From an uncultured Bariatricus sp. (GTDB lineage Bacteria > Bacillota > Clostridia > Lachnospirales > Lachnospiraceae), in NCBI GenBank assembly GCA_934307065.1, contig CAKRCD010000010.1, forward strand, positions 1 to 64,000: a stretch of DNA of 64,000 nucleotides, in the 5' to 3' direction. The notes below the pieces were generated by a model that saw only the letters and a list, made by a program, of their open reading frames with translations, was not told the origin of the DNA and ran no database searches. A program made the translations under genes and the position numbers. Each line of letters begins with the position of its first letter. Within the stretch, counting starts at the first letter, position 1. Shown here in pieces: positions 26,786 to 35,318 of this stretch.

Positions 26786-27793
26786 ATGAAGGTCACAATC
26801 GTTATTCCCAATTACAATGGCTGCCATTTTCTGAAACGCTGTCTCCCATCACTGGCAAGACAGTCTTTTTCTGATTTCACAACCATCTTAGTTGACAACG
26901 GTTCCTCTGACACAAGTATCTCCTATGTGGCGGAGCATTTCCCTGATATTCAGATTCTTCCTCAAAACTCCAATCTTGGATTTGCCAAGGCAGTAAATAT
27001 CGGAATCCGTGCCTCGCAGACTCCCTATGTACTACTCTTAAATACAGATACTGTCCTGCACCCGGATTTTCTTCTCCATATGATAAGATGTATGGAAAGC
27101 TCTGATGATATTTTCTCCGTCAGCAGTAAAATGCTTCAGGCAGACCATCCAAAATACATCGACAGTGCCGGGGATCTATATACCCTTCCCGGCTGGGCAG
27201 TATGCCGTGGGAAAGGACTTTCGTCCTCTTGCTTTCGTAAAAACAAAACGGTATTTTCTGCCTGTGCAGGTGCTGCGCTCTACCGTCGCTCTGTTTTTGC
27301 AGAAATCGGGCTCTTTGACTCCGGTTTTTTCGCCTATCTGGAAGACGTTGACCTTGGCTACCGCGCACAACTTCACGGTTGGAAAAATGTATACTGCGCA
27401 GATGCACTGGTGCTTCACACCGGAAGCGGAACCACTGGACACGGCTATTCCGATTTCAAAGTATACCACTCTGCCCGCAATAACATTTACCTGCTTTATA
27501 AAAATATGCCTGCATCACAGCTTCTTTTGAACCTCCCGTTTTTCACTCTGGGAAGTCTGTTAAAGTACCACTATTTTAAGAAGCGTGGATTTGGAAAAGC
27601 CTACCGTAATGGCCACAAAGACGGACTGCGTACTTTCCACACCCGTCAAAAATTCCCTTTTGATAAATCTAGCCGCCTCCGTGCATGGAAACTGGAAGAA
27701 CAGTTATTTAAAAATACGTTCGTTTATCTGAAAGACTATTTACTACGGCAATTATTTTCCTTTACTGCATTTTCAAAGAAAAATCATGCTTAA
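26786..27793 (+). CDS. GT2 glycosyltransferase (rhamnosyltransferase-like)
   Basis: A 335-residue GT-A fold transferase. The start VTIVIPNYNG, VDNGSSD, NLGFAKAVNIGI, LLLNTDTVL (DxD-type metal motif) and the acceptor-side FAYLEDVDLGYR are typical of family 2 enzymes of the rhamnosyl/WbbL type. AAAAGGAG lies well before ATG 26786; an upstream in-frame ATG is unsupported. It reads plus between minus-strand genes of the same pathway, and its last 32 bases overlap the end of the converging glycosyltransferase gene. It probably adds a sugar to the repeat unit of a surface polysaccharide; the sugar is not predictable. Confidence 0.88.
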   Translation: MKVTIVIPNYNGCHFLKRCLPSLARQSFSDFTTILVDNGSSDTSISYVAEHFPDIQILPQNSNLGFAKAVNIGIRASQTPYVLLLNTDTVLHPDFLLHMIRCMESSDDIFSVSSKMLQADHPKYIDSAGDLYTLPGWAVCRGKGLSSSCFRKNKTVFSACAGAALYRRSVFAEIGLFDSGFFAYLEDVDLGYRAQLHGWKNVYCADALVLHTGSGTTGHGYSDFKVYHSARNNIYLLYKNMPASQLLLNLPFFTLGSLLKYHYFKKRGFGKAYRNGHKDGLRTFHTRQKFPFDKSSRLRAWKLEEQLFKNTFVYLKDYLLRQLFSFTAFSKKNHA

Positions 27794-30212
27794 TTAATGT
27801 GAGATTCGGATTGTAATACGGATCTCCTTTTTTCAGGAACTCCTGCCATCTTGTTGTAAACAGATTGCTTTCTTTCTGGAAAAGCTTCCACTTCTCATCT
27901 GTATCATCCTTTCCCCTGGTCTTGGACTCGTAATGATATAACATAGCAAATGGATTATATACAATCTGATAACCTGCTTCCTGAAGTCTCATGCAAAAGT
28001 CCACATCATTATATGCCACCCGGAACTCCGCATCAAATCCCCCTATTTTTTCAAAAGCCTCTCTTTTGACCATCATACAGGCTGCCGTAACTGCGCTATA
28101 CTCCTGTGCACAAATTGCTCTTGCAAAATAGCCCGAATCTTCCTGATTTAATCCCAAAAATGCATGACCTGCAATTCCACCGAGTCCTACGATCACACCC
28201 GCATGCTGGATATCTCCATCCGGGTAAAACAATCGTGCTCCGACCGCCCCTGTACCTTCCCGCATACAGAACGTCAGTAATTCCTCTATACAATCCTCAT
28301 TTATCATCTCTGTATCATTGTTTAAAAGCAACAGATAATCCCCCGTGGCCTGTGATGCCGCAAAATTATTAATTAAAGAATAATTAAATCGTGATTCCCA
28401 GTGCAGAATCTTAATCTCTTTATCCGCATATTTTTTCTTTATTTCATCGTAAAATAAAAATGTTTCCTCCTCTTCACTGTTATTTTCCACAATCAGATAC
28501 TCAATATTTCTATATGTAGTTTTTTCTATTATAGATGAAATACAACACTCCAAATCCTTTACATGGTCTTTGTTCGGAATAATAACGGACACCCGTGGTT
28601 TCCCCATCAGCTTATAATGTGTCCGATAGGCTTCATGAGTAATCCGCTCTACTTCTGCCTCAATTCCCAGCCTCTGATAATGTGCTTCTATTGCCCTTTG
28701 TCCTGCCAGATACGCATACTCTTTACTGTCCGGGTTGCTTGCAGTAGAATCCATATGCGCTCTCCAGTGATAGAGCACCTTTGGAATATGTGCAATCCGA
28801 TTGGTTTTTTCCACGCATCTCAAGATAAAGTCATAATCCTGCGAACCCTCATATTCACTCCGCATCAGTCCCACAGTATCCATCAGGCTTTTCTTGACAA
28901 CTAGCATATGACATATATAATTAGTACTCCGCAATAAATCCAGATTGAAATCCGACTTGAAATGTGGTTGGTAATAGGTTTTTCCATCTCTAGTCACTTT
29001 GTCCTCATCTGTATAAATCATATCCGTATCCGGCCTCTGATTCAAGGTCTTCGTACATTCATACAGGCTATCCGGCGCCAACAAATCATCATGATCCATG
29101 AAGACCACAAAATCTTCCTTTACCTCCTTAAGTGCAGCATTGGTATTTTCCACAATCCGTAATACTTGCTTATTATTAATGACGCAAATTCTTTCATCTT
29201 CTTTCGCATACTTTAGAATCCGTTCTAACACTTCCGAATTTTCTCCACTCCCATCCGAAAGATACAATACCCATTTGCTGTATGTCTGTTCTCTGACTGA
29301 ATTTATCATTTCCTCCAGAAACTTAATACGGGTTTTATATAAAGGAACAACAATGGCATACGATGGCTCATATGCAAAATGATGACTTACCTGCTGCTGC
29401 AAATCCCGTCTGGTAGAACAGTGTCTGCGTCTCCATTCCTGATAAATGGTTGTCTCTTTTCTAGTAATCTTCTCCCATGCACGGATTATCGTTTTGGTTC
29501 CACCGAACTGCTGATAATAAACCTGTACTTTACGGAACATCTCTCTGCATTTTTTCTGCCTGTACACCATGTTTGCGTTGCGAATCGACACTTTGTGAGC
29601 ATGCTGTCCATTTTCATCCTCAAGCACACACCACACAGTTCTTTTATTTACATGTCCGGTAATCTCGAATCCAAAAACTGCTTCTGCATCACAATCCGGA
29701 CACTCTTTTTCTGAATCTACTCTACGCACTCTCTTTATTTGAACCGGCAATATATCTTTGCTGTCCTTATGACTGCACAAATACATTTTCGCCTCTCCTA
29801 CGCATGTACACCAACCACAGATTCGGAAATCATGATTTCCCCATATTGCCTCATCTACATGAAAATCATCTTCCGCTTCCTTCTTCGCAAGCCACTTAGT
29901 TGGTAGAGAAAACAGTTCTTCAATTTCCGCATCTTCATATTGGAAACAACGCAGCTCATTAAATTCTTTATAATTTTCCGGTAAAGTAACCACAAGAAAA
30001 TATCGCTTTGTCTGTCTCCCAAACTCTGTATACTCTAATGGATTGTCCAAAATGGTCCGTGTAATCACTTCGTATTCCAGCAATTGATAGTCCAACGAAA
30101 CAATTGGTCTGCATCCCTGCCATTTATTCTGCTCGAAATAGCCTTGAATCAGAAGTTTTCTCTTATTCTTTTTGTCAAATCTGCAATTAAGCAGACAAAA
30201 TTTGTTTTCCAA
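27762..30212 (-). CDS. Tandem GT2 glycosyltransferase, two catalytic domains
   Basis: An 816-residue protein. About the first 250 residues are a cysteine-containing N-terminal region without a recognised fold; a first GT2 domain follows (YAIVVPLYKTRIKFLEEMINS, DGSGENSE, FMDHDDLLAPDSL) and then a second (RVSVIIPNKDHVKDLECC, VENNSEEEE, LLLNNDTEMI, YNDVDFCMRL). Two-domain GT2 proteins of this kind occur in rhamnan and O-antigen gene clusters and may add two sugars in turn. The start codon is TTG at 30212, with AGGAGG eight bases upstream and no better ATG nearby. It converges on and overlaps the plus-strand transferase by 32 bases. Confidence 0.88.
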   Translation of the reverse strand: MENKFCLLNCRFDKKNKRKLLIQGYFEQNKWQGCRPIVSLDYQLLEYEVITRTILDNPLEYTEFGRQTKRYFLVVTLPENYKEFNELRCFQYEDAEIEELFSLPTKWLAKKEAEDDFHVDEAIWGNHDFRICGWCTCVGEAKMYLCSHKDSKDILPVQIKRVRRVDSEKECPDCDAEAVFGFEITGHVNKRTVWCVLEDENGQHAHKVSIRNANMVYRQKKCREMFRKVQVYYQQFGGTKTIIRAWEKITRKETTIYQEWRRRHCSTRRDLQQQVSHHFAYEPSYAIVVPLYKTRIKFLEEMINSVREQTYSKWVLYLSDGSGENSEVLERILKYAKEDERICVINNKQVLRIVENTNAALKEVKEDFVVFMDHDDLLAPDSLYECTKTLNQRPDTDMIYTDEDKVTRDGKTYYQPHFKSDFNLDLLRSTNYICHMLVVKKSLMDTVGLMRSEYEGSQDYDFILRCVEKTNRIAHIPKVLYHWRAHMDSTASNPDSKEYAYLAGQRAIEAHYQRLGIEAEVERITHEAYRTHYKLMGKPRVSVIIPNKDHVKDLECCISSIIEKTTYRNIEYLIVENNSEEEETFLFYDEIKKKYADKEIKILHWESRFNYSLINNFAASQATGDYLLLLNNDTEMINEDCIEELLTFCMREGTGAVGARLFYPDGDIQHAGVIVGLGGIAGHAFLGLNQEDSGYFARAICAQEYSAVTAACMMVKREAFEKIGGFDAEFRVAYNDVDFCMRLQEAGYQIVYNPFAMLYHYESKTRGKDDTDEKWKLFQKESNLFTTRWQEFLKKGDPYYNPNLTLIKHDFSLKMQ

Positions 30213-30239
30213 CTACTTTTCCTCCTGAAACTGCATCCG

Positions 30240-31616
30240 CTATTGAGCTCTTTTATTTGGACGCAGTTGTTTCCTTCCTTTTATATCCAGCAGTTTTACG
30301 TTTTCCAGCACTTGCAATTCTAGAGTATGCAACGTGCGGCTGTTCTCCTGTCGTTGTTCTTCCAGTATATTCTGTGTCTTTCTATATTCTGCATTTACCT
30401 GTACAATCTGTTTCTGAAGGCTCTCTATTTGTTTTTGCAGTTCTTCCATTTCTTTGAGTAATTCTTTTCTATCTGCCTGCAGATTCTGACACTCTTTCAG
30501 TAATTCTGCTCTGGTGTTCAGCAAATTCTGACGTTCTATTTCCCTGTGTACGATCTGCTGCTCCAACTCTTTCTGACGGTTTTCCAGACTATTCAGGCGC
30601 CCCTGCACCCCATGATCTACATAAAAATGCCCCAGATTCCACGCATAGATATCCTGGACTTTCGTGTGATACTCCTCTTCCAGAGCCTGAACCGCTTCTT
30701 CTCCATATGCTTCCAGTATCTCTTCGAATTTTTCAATTCCAAGCACACGGATATCCGGCAGTTTATCAACAGAATCCATCAACAAAAATGCTCGTTCTAT
30801 TTCCAATTCCAGATGTGTCTGTGCATCTTTATTGCGAAAATCACAGCGGAAATACTTTACCAGTTCTGTATCTGTCAACATTTTCATCATTTTTCTACGG
30901 ATAATCATGTGCTCGTTCATGAAACGGGCTGCCTTTAACTCATTACCACCGCTGATTTGATTCTGAGGATTACGATGACACCGGAACTTAATCAAATACT
31001 CCTGCATAACGTAAATCGGTGCTTCTCTTAAAATCCGGAACCACATATCCAAATCGGCTCCCTGGCACAACACCAGATTAAACCCGCCTATTTTCTCTAT
31101 CATCCATGCGGGTACCACTGCAGATGGATGACACAACCGGTTCCCATCTCTCAGAAAATTCCGCATCCACTCCCCGGAAGTCGCAAAGCTGGTGCTAAAA
31201 CGCGCTGCCGTATCCGGAAAATCTTCTGCTGCCGGTTCTCCGTTCTCATCAATAATCTCTGCATAAGTAAAGCATGCTCCGCACTCCGGGTGTTCTTCCA
31301 GATATTCCATCTGGCGCTCCAGCTTCGTCGGATACCAGAGGTCATCACTGTCTGCCATGGCAAGATAATCGCCCTTCATCTGGCTGATTCCGAAATTTGC
31401 CGCCCTGCAGTAAAATTTATTTTCTTCACACAAAAATAAGCGGATTCTTTCATCTTTATATTTATAGGACTTTAAAATTTCTTTTGCCTCTTCACTTGTA
31501 GAACCATCGTCTACAATCAGCAATTCAAAATCGGTATAAGTCTGTGCCAGAATACTGTCTATCGTCTCCCGAATCAAATTTTCTCTATTATAAGTGCATA
31601 ACAAAATACTAATCAT
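30240..31616 (-). CDS. GT2 glycosyltransferase with C-terminal coiled coil
   Basis: A 458-residue protein. Residues 1 to about 230 form a GT2 domain (ISILLCTYNRENLIRETID, VDDGSTSEE, MADSDDLWYPTKLE with the DxD-like motif, LCQGADLDMWFRI). From about 345 to 440 lies a long heptad-rich, Gln/Glu/Leu-rich coiled coil (ENRQKELEQQIVHREIERQ...). Coiled coils fused to chain-building transferases can act as molecular rulers or scaffolds in polysaccharide synthesis; whether that applies here is inference. It lies 27 bases upstream of the tandem GT2 gene and is likely cotranscribed. Confidence 0.88.
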   Translation of the reverse strand: MISILLCTYNRENLIRETIDSILAQTYTDFELLIVDDGSTSEEAKEILKSYKYKDERIRLFLCEENKFYCRAANFGISQMKGDYLAMADSDDLWYPTKLERQMEYLEEHPECGACFTYAEIIDENGEPAAEDFPDTAARFSTSFATSGEWMRNFLRDGNRLCHPSAVVPAWMIEKIGGFNLVLCQGADLDMWFRILREAPIYVMQEYLIKFRCHRNPQNQISGGNELKAARFMNEHMIIRRKMMKMLTDTELVKYFRCDFRNKDAQTHLELEIERAFLLMDSVDKLPDIRVLGIEKFEEILEAYGEEAVQALEEEYHTKVQDIYAWNLGHFYVDHGVQGRLNSLENRQKELEQQIVHREIERQNLLNTRAELLKECQNLQADRKELLKEMEELQKQIESLQKQIVQVNAEYRKTQNILEEQRQENSRTLHTLELQVLENVKLLDIKGRKQLRPNKRAQ

Positions 31617-31787
31617 TTATTTTTCTCCGTTCAGTCAATCAAAACTCCTGAAAATATCTTACTCTTCATGGTAACATGCTCGATTCTTTTCTTCAAATAG
31701 ATATCATCTATAGGGAAAGACCTATTGTTTTTATCAATATATCCCGGTATTGTCTTCTATGTTCCGCTATAATTTTCCATTTTCTAC

Positions 31788-31816
31788 TTGCCCCTTTTGA
31801 CAAGCTTATGTATACT
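31788..31816 (+). promoter_or_regulatory. Promoter of the 96-residue orphan gene
   Basis: -35 TTGCCC (31788-31793), 17-base spacer, -10 TATACT (31811-31816), about 35 bases before the ATG. A TTGACA at 31797-31802 is too close to the -10 to serve with it. Confidence 0.55.
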
Positions 31817-31851
31817 ATAGATAGGCTTTCGTAAAAAAGGAGGATTTTGCG

Positions 31852-32142
31852 ATGAAAGTATACGATACAATCTACAAGATGGAATTAGATATCGAAGATT
31901 TTGAGCTTTTCCGTTATATGCAGGAAGGTCGTCAGGTTGACCTCGAGCTCGGAAAAGAGGTATGGGATGCTGACGGATACATCTGCTGGGATACAGAGCA
32001 TTGGACAGCTATCGACAGGAGAAGATTTATTCGTACCTACACACACAACGGTGTATATATGAAAGAATCTACCGGACATAACGAGTACGATCTTATGAAC
32101 GATTTCCATCCAGAAAAGGCAATCAGAATTACTCTGAGCTAG
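31852..32142 (+). CDS. Small conserved-looking protein of unknown function
   Basis: A 96-residue soluble protein rich in acidic and aromatic residues (EDFELFRYMQEGRQVDLEL, WDADGYICWDTEHWTAIDRRRF, NEYDLMNDFHPEK). I do not recognise the family. Support for it being real is strong: AAAAAGGAGG ribosome site, upstream promoter, a perfect downstream terminator, and codon use like its neighbours. No signal peptide or membrane segment. It stands alone on the plus strand between the polysaccharide genes and metG. Confidence 0.75.
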   Translation: MKVYDTIYKMELDIEDFELFRYMQEGRQVDLELGKEVWDADGYICWDTEHWTAIDRRRFIRTYTHNGVYMKESTGHNEYDLMNDFHPEKAIRITLS

Positions 32143-32161
32143 TAAAACAACGTGAACCATG

Positions 32162-32192
32162 AAAAGGACCATGAATCAGGTCCTTTTTATTT
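32162..32192 (+). terminator. Terminator of the 96-residue gene
   Basis: AAAAGGACC and GGTCCTTTT around a seven-base loop, followed by TATTTT. Confidence 0.9.
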
Positions 32193-32196
32193 TGCT

Positions 32197-32227
32197 AAAA
32201 AGGGACTCTTTAAAGAGTCCCCTTTTT
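32197..32227 (-). terminator. Terminator of metG (bidirectional shape)
   Basis: AAAAGGGACTCTTT and AAAGAGTCCCCTTTT form a near-perfect hairpin with A/T flanks on both sides, about 40 bases past the metG stop on the minus strand. Confidence 0.85.
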
Positions 32228-32268
32228 CATATCAACATTTTCATGTCAATTTGAAATTCGATATGCTT

Positions 32269-34191
32269 TTAGCAGATTTCTGCTCCTGACGGCATATTCT
32301 TTTCCGGTGTCATCAGTGCAAGATTTCCGTCTGCGTCTTCCGCACACAGCAACATTCCTTCTGAAAGCACACCTGCAAGCTTTGCAGGTTTTAAGTTCAC
32401 AAGAACCATAACTTTCTTGCCAACCATTTCTTCCGCAGTGTAATGTGCTTTGATTCCAGATACAATCTGTTTTACCTGACTTCCGATCCGTACCTGTGAG
32501 CAAAGAAGCTTTTTCGATTTCTTCACTTCTTCGCAGGCAATGATTTCTCCTACCTGGAATTGCATTTTCATGAAGTCATCGTATTCAATCTCTGCCTTTG
32601 GCTCAATATCAATGCCGGCTTCTTCTGCTTTTTCTGCCTTTTCTTCTTTGGCAGCTACCGGTGGATGAAGTTCGGCAACTTTCTCCATCACTTCTGCCAA
32701 ATCCAGTCTCTGGAACAAAATTTCCGGTTTGTCTGTCACATGTCCATCCCCAAGCTGTGCAAGAATCTTTTCTGCTGTTTCCGGCATAAAGGAAGCAAGA
32801 AGGCGTGCACCTGCGGAAATGCTCTGAATCAGATTCCAGAGAACAGTTTCCAGACGGTCTTTCTTATCTTCTTCTTTTGCCAGTGCCCAAGGCATAGTTT
32901 CATCAATATATTTATTGCAGCGTTTGAACAGATTGAAAATTTCGGTAATCGCATCTGCCACACGAAGTTCGTCCATCTTCTTGTCAACCAGTCCCGGAGT
33001 TGCTTCCGTTAAGGCTTTCAGTTCTGCATCAACATCTTCCACAACACCTTTGTTTGTAACGGTTCCGCCAAAGTATTTATTTGTCATAGAAACGGTACGG
33101 TTTACCAGATTCCCAAGGGTATTTGCCAAATCGGAATTCATACGTTCTACCATGAGTTCCCAGGTAATTACACCATCATTGTCAAATGGCATTTCGTGAA
33201 GGACAAAGTAACGCACTGCATCTACGCCAAAGAAATCAACCAGTTCATCGGCATACAGTACATTTCCCTTAGACTTACTCATCTTGCCATCTCCCTGGAG
33301 CAGCCATGGATGTCCAAACACCTGCTTTGGAAGTGGAAGATCGAGTGCCATCAGGAAGATTGGCCAGTAAATGGTATGGAAACGGATAATATCCTTTCCA
33401 ATCAGATGAAGGTCGGCAGGCCAGTTCTTGTTGAACAGTTCACTGCTGTTTCCATCACAGTCATAACCGATTCCGGTAATATAGTTTGAAAGTGCGTCTA
33501 ACCACACATAAGTTACATGCTTCGGGTCAAAGTCAACCGGAATTCCCCATGTAAAGGAAGTTCTTGACACACAGAGATCCTGAAGTCCCGGAAGCAGGAA
33601 ATTATTCATCATCTCATTCTTTCTTGCTACTGGCTGAATAAATTCCGGATGAGTATTAATATGTTCAATCAGTCTGTCTGCATATTTACTCATTTTGAAG
33701 AAATATGCTTCTTCCTTTGCAGGCTGTACCGGGCGTCCACAGTCCGGGCATTTTCCATCTACAAGCTGGGATTCTGTAAAGAAAGACTCACACGGTGTAC
33801 AGTAAAGTCCTTCATAATATCCTTTGTAAATGTCGCCCTGATCATATAATTTCTTAAAAATCTTCTGAATCTGTTTCTCATGGTAATCATCCGTAGTACG
33901 GATGAATTTATCATAAGAAGTATTCATCAAATCCCAGATTCGCTTAATCTCCGCAGACACATTATCTACAAATTCCTTTGGAGTAATGCCGGCTTCCTGC
34001 GCTTTCAATTCAATCTTCTGTCCATGTTCATCTGTTCCAGTCTGGAAAAATACGTCATATCCCTGACTTCTCTTATAACGGGCAATTGCATCTGCTAAAA
34101 TAATCTCATAAGTATTTCCAATATGAGGTTTTCCTGAAGTATACGCAATCGCTGTTGTAATATAATATTTTGGTTTCTTACAATCACACAT
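32269..34191 (-). CDS. metG: Methionyl-tRNA synthetase
   Basis: A 640-residue class I aminoacyl-tRNA synthetase charging tRNA-Met. Seen are the HIGH-type PHIGNTYE, the zinc-knuckle cysteines (CTPCESF, CPDCGRP), the KMSKSKGN catalytic loop, and a C-terminal EMAP/Arc1-like tRNA-binding domain (DFMKMQFQVGEII to the end), as in the long dimeric bacterial enzymes. The start MCDCKKPKYYITTAIAYTSG at 34191 fits the family and has GGAGG upstream; the 45-residue extension reads through the leader hairpins and is rejected. A T-box leader with a Met specifier lies upstream. Confidence 0.97.
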   Translation of the reverse strand: MCDCKKPKYYITTAIAYTSGKPHIGNTYEIILADAIARYKRSQGYDVFFQTGTDEHGQKIELKAQEAGITPKEFVDNVSAEIKRIWDLMNTSYDKFIRTTDDYHEKQIQKIFKKLYDQGDIYKGYYEGLYCTPCESFFTESQLVDGKCPDCGRPVQPAKEEAYFFKMSKYADRLIEHINTHPEFIQPVARKNEMMNNFLLPGLQDLCVSRTSFTWGIPVDFDPKHVTYVWLDALSNYITGIGYDCDGNSSELFNKNWPADLHLIGKDIIRFHTIYWPIFLMALDLPLPKQVFGHPWLLQGDGKMSKSKGNVLYADELVDFFGVDAVRYFVLHEMPFDNDGVITWELMVERMNSDLANTLGNLVNRTVSMTNKYFGGTVTNKGVVEDVDAELKALTEATPGLVDKKMDELRVADAITEIFNLFKRCNKYIDETMPWALAKEEDKKDRLETVLWNLIQSISAGARLLASFMPETAEKILAQLGDGHVTDKPEILFQRLDLAEVMEKVAELHPPVAAKEEKAEKAEEAGIDIEPKAEIEYDDFMKMQFQVGEIIACEEVKKSKKLLCSQVRIGSQVKQIVSGIKAHYTAEEMVGKKVMVLVNLKPAKLAGVLSEGMLLCAEDADGNLALMTPEKNMPSGAEIC

Positions 34192-34218
34192 CTCTTTCTT
34201 TTCCTCCCTAAACACTAT

Positions 34219-34347
34219 GAGAAACACGCTTTGCGAGTTTCTCAAGTTATCGCAACATCTACACTTTGTTCCGGTCGTTGCCGAACAAGCGTCACTGGCG
34301 CTTGGCAACGCCAAATTCTCGTGCAAGCACAGACTTTGGCTCGTTGC
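34219..34347. repeat. Extra hairpins and direct repeat between T-box and metG
   Basis: Between the T-box terminator and the metG start are two further inverted repeats, GAGAAAC/GTTTCTC (34219-34243) and CGTTGCC..AAGCG/CGCTT GGCAACG (34276-34310). There is also an imperfect direct repeat ACTTTG..TCGTTGC (34263-34281 and 34333-34347). They are not part of a standard T-box and look like an inserted palindromic unit. They would lie in the 5' leader of the metG mRNA. Confidence 0.55.
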
Positions 34348-34353
34348 TTCGCG

Positions 34354-34649
34354 TAAAATATAAAACGCCTTCTTGGCAGTTATGCCAAGAAGACGATATT
34401 ATCGTGTTACCACTCCTCTTCCATCCTGCCTCACAGCAGAATGCTCATTAAGTATAAACCTTTAAAAATTATACTTACCGCTATAAAGGGCGGTCCCTTC
34501 AACAGCTTACTGAAAATTTTTTCCAGCTCACAGTGACGCTCCGAAGCCATCTTCAACCAGTCTTTCTTCATCCCTCTCAGCAACCGGGAATTCTCTGTAA
34601 AAGTCCAAAAGGCCTACTCTCTTCATCCTTGCATTCTCTTATTCATATA
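34354..34649 (-). promoter_or_regulatory. T-box leader (riboswitch) of metG
   Basis: On the minus strand the leader ends in a terminator (arms CTTCTTGGCA and TGCCAAGAAG, then TTTTATATTTT; 34354-34396), preceded by a T-box-like sequence GAGTGGTAACACG (34403-34416) whose TGGT can pair with the CCA end of uncharged tRNA. The upstream stem I region contains GAAGATGGCTTCGGAGC, where ATG at the specifier position would read tRNA-Met. The T-box sequence differs from the usual TGGTACCGCG at several bases. Low charged tRNA-Met should favour read-through into metG. Confidence 0.85.
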
Positions 34650-34655
34650 TGTGGA

Positions 34656-34685
34656 ATCGTATCACATTTATCCTACTCTTGTCAA
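34656..34685 (-). promoter_or_regulatory. Promoter of the metG leader
   Basis: On the minus strand -35 TTGACA (34680-34685), 18-base spacer, -10 TACGAT (34656-34661), a few bases before the T-box stem I. Confidence 0.75.
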
Positions 34686-34714
34686 GAAACCCGGCAGTTT
34701 CTTCTTAATTCTTC

Positions 34715-35224
34715 TTAATGACTAACCAAATATCCACGCTTATTCAGTTCTTTTCCTATCAAATCCAGTACTTCCTCTGAATCTGCTTCCACAGTGTGAT
34801 AATGATAATTTGATGTAATATTTTTCAATGGGCTGGACTTCCCACTGCGTATTTCTTCTATAAAGTCCTGCACCTGTTTTCTGGAATGAATCCCAAGGTC
34901 TGCTTTCATCCTGCCATACACCTTATGATTTATCTGCACATCCAGCACTTTGCCACCCAAGTCCACAATCAGATTCAGTTCATCCGCGATTTCCTCATCT
35001 GTATGGCTTACCTTGAATATTCTTGTCACAGAATTCTTCTGTCCAAGCAAATATCCACGGTGTGTAGACAAAACTTCATATCCTGCTGCCCGTATCAGCG
35101 CAATATCCTGCACAATTACCTGACGGCTGACTGCAAACTGTTTTGCAAGTGCAGTTCCCGACACCGGTTTCTCACTATTTTGAATGATTTCTATCATGGC
35201 ATCCCGTCGTTCTTGTCCAGTCAT
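34715..35224 (-). CDS. niaR: NiaR-type niacin-responsive repressor (HTH plus 3H domain)
   Basis: A 169-residue regulator: an N-terminal winged helix (RRDAMIEIIQNSEKPVSGTALAKQFAVSRQVIVQDIALIRAAGYEV) and a C-terminal 3H domain with conserved His residues (FKVSHTDEEI, VQINHKVYG, NYHYHTVEAD) that bind metal. NiaR represses NAD biosynthesis or niacin uptake genes in Bacillota when nicotinate is present. None of those targets is in this window, and the gene diverges from the DUF885 lipoprotein gene. Confidence 0.88.
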   Translation of the reverse strand: MTGQERRDAMIEIIQNSEKPVSGTALAKQFAVSRQVIVQDIALIRAAGYEVLSTHRGYLLGQKNSVTRIFKVSHTDEEIADELNLIVDLGGKVLDVQINHKVYGRMKADLGIHSRKQVQDFIEEIRSGKSSPLKNITSNYHYHTVEADSEEVLDLIGKELNKRGYLVSH

Positions 35225-35318
35225 ATTCCTTTCACCTCAACTTCTGCATGTTAATATCCATTATAGCATTTTTTTCCATGTTTTCACATATATTTTCAAA
35301 AAGACATTTGAGGTCTCT

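Noticed and set aside
34192..34326. N-terminal extension of metG by 45 codons
   Set aside because: It reads through leader hairpins, has no ribosome site, and MetG proteins start at the later Met.
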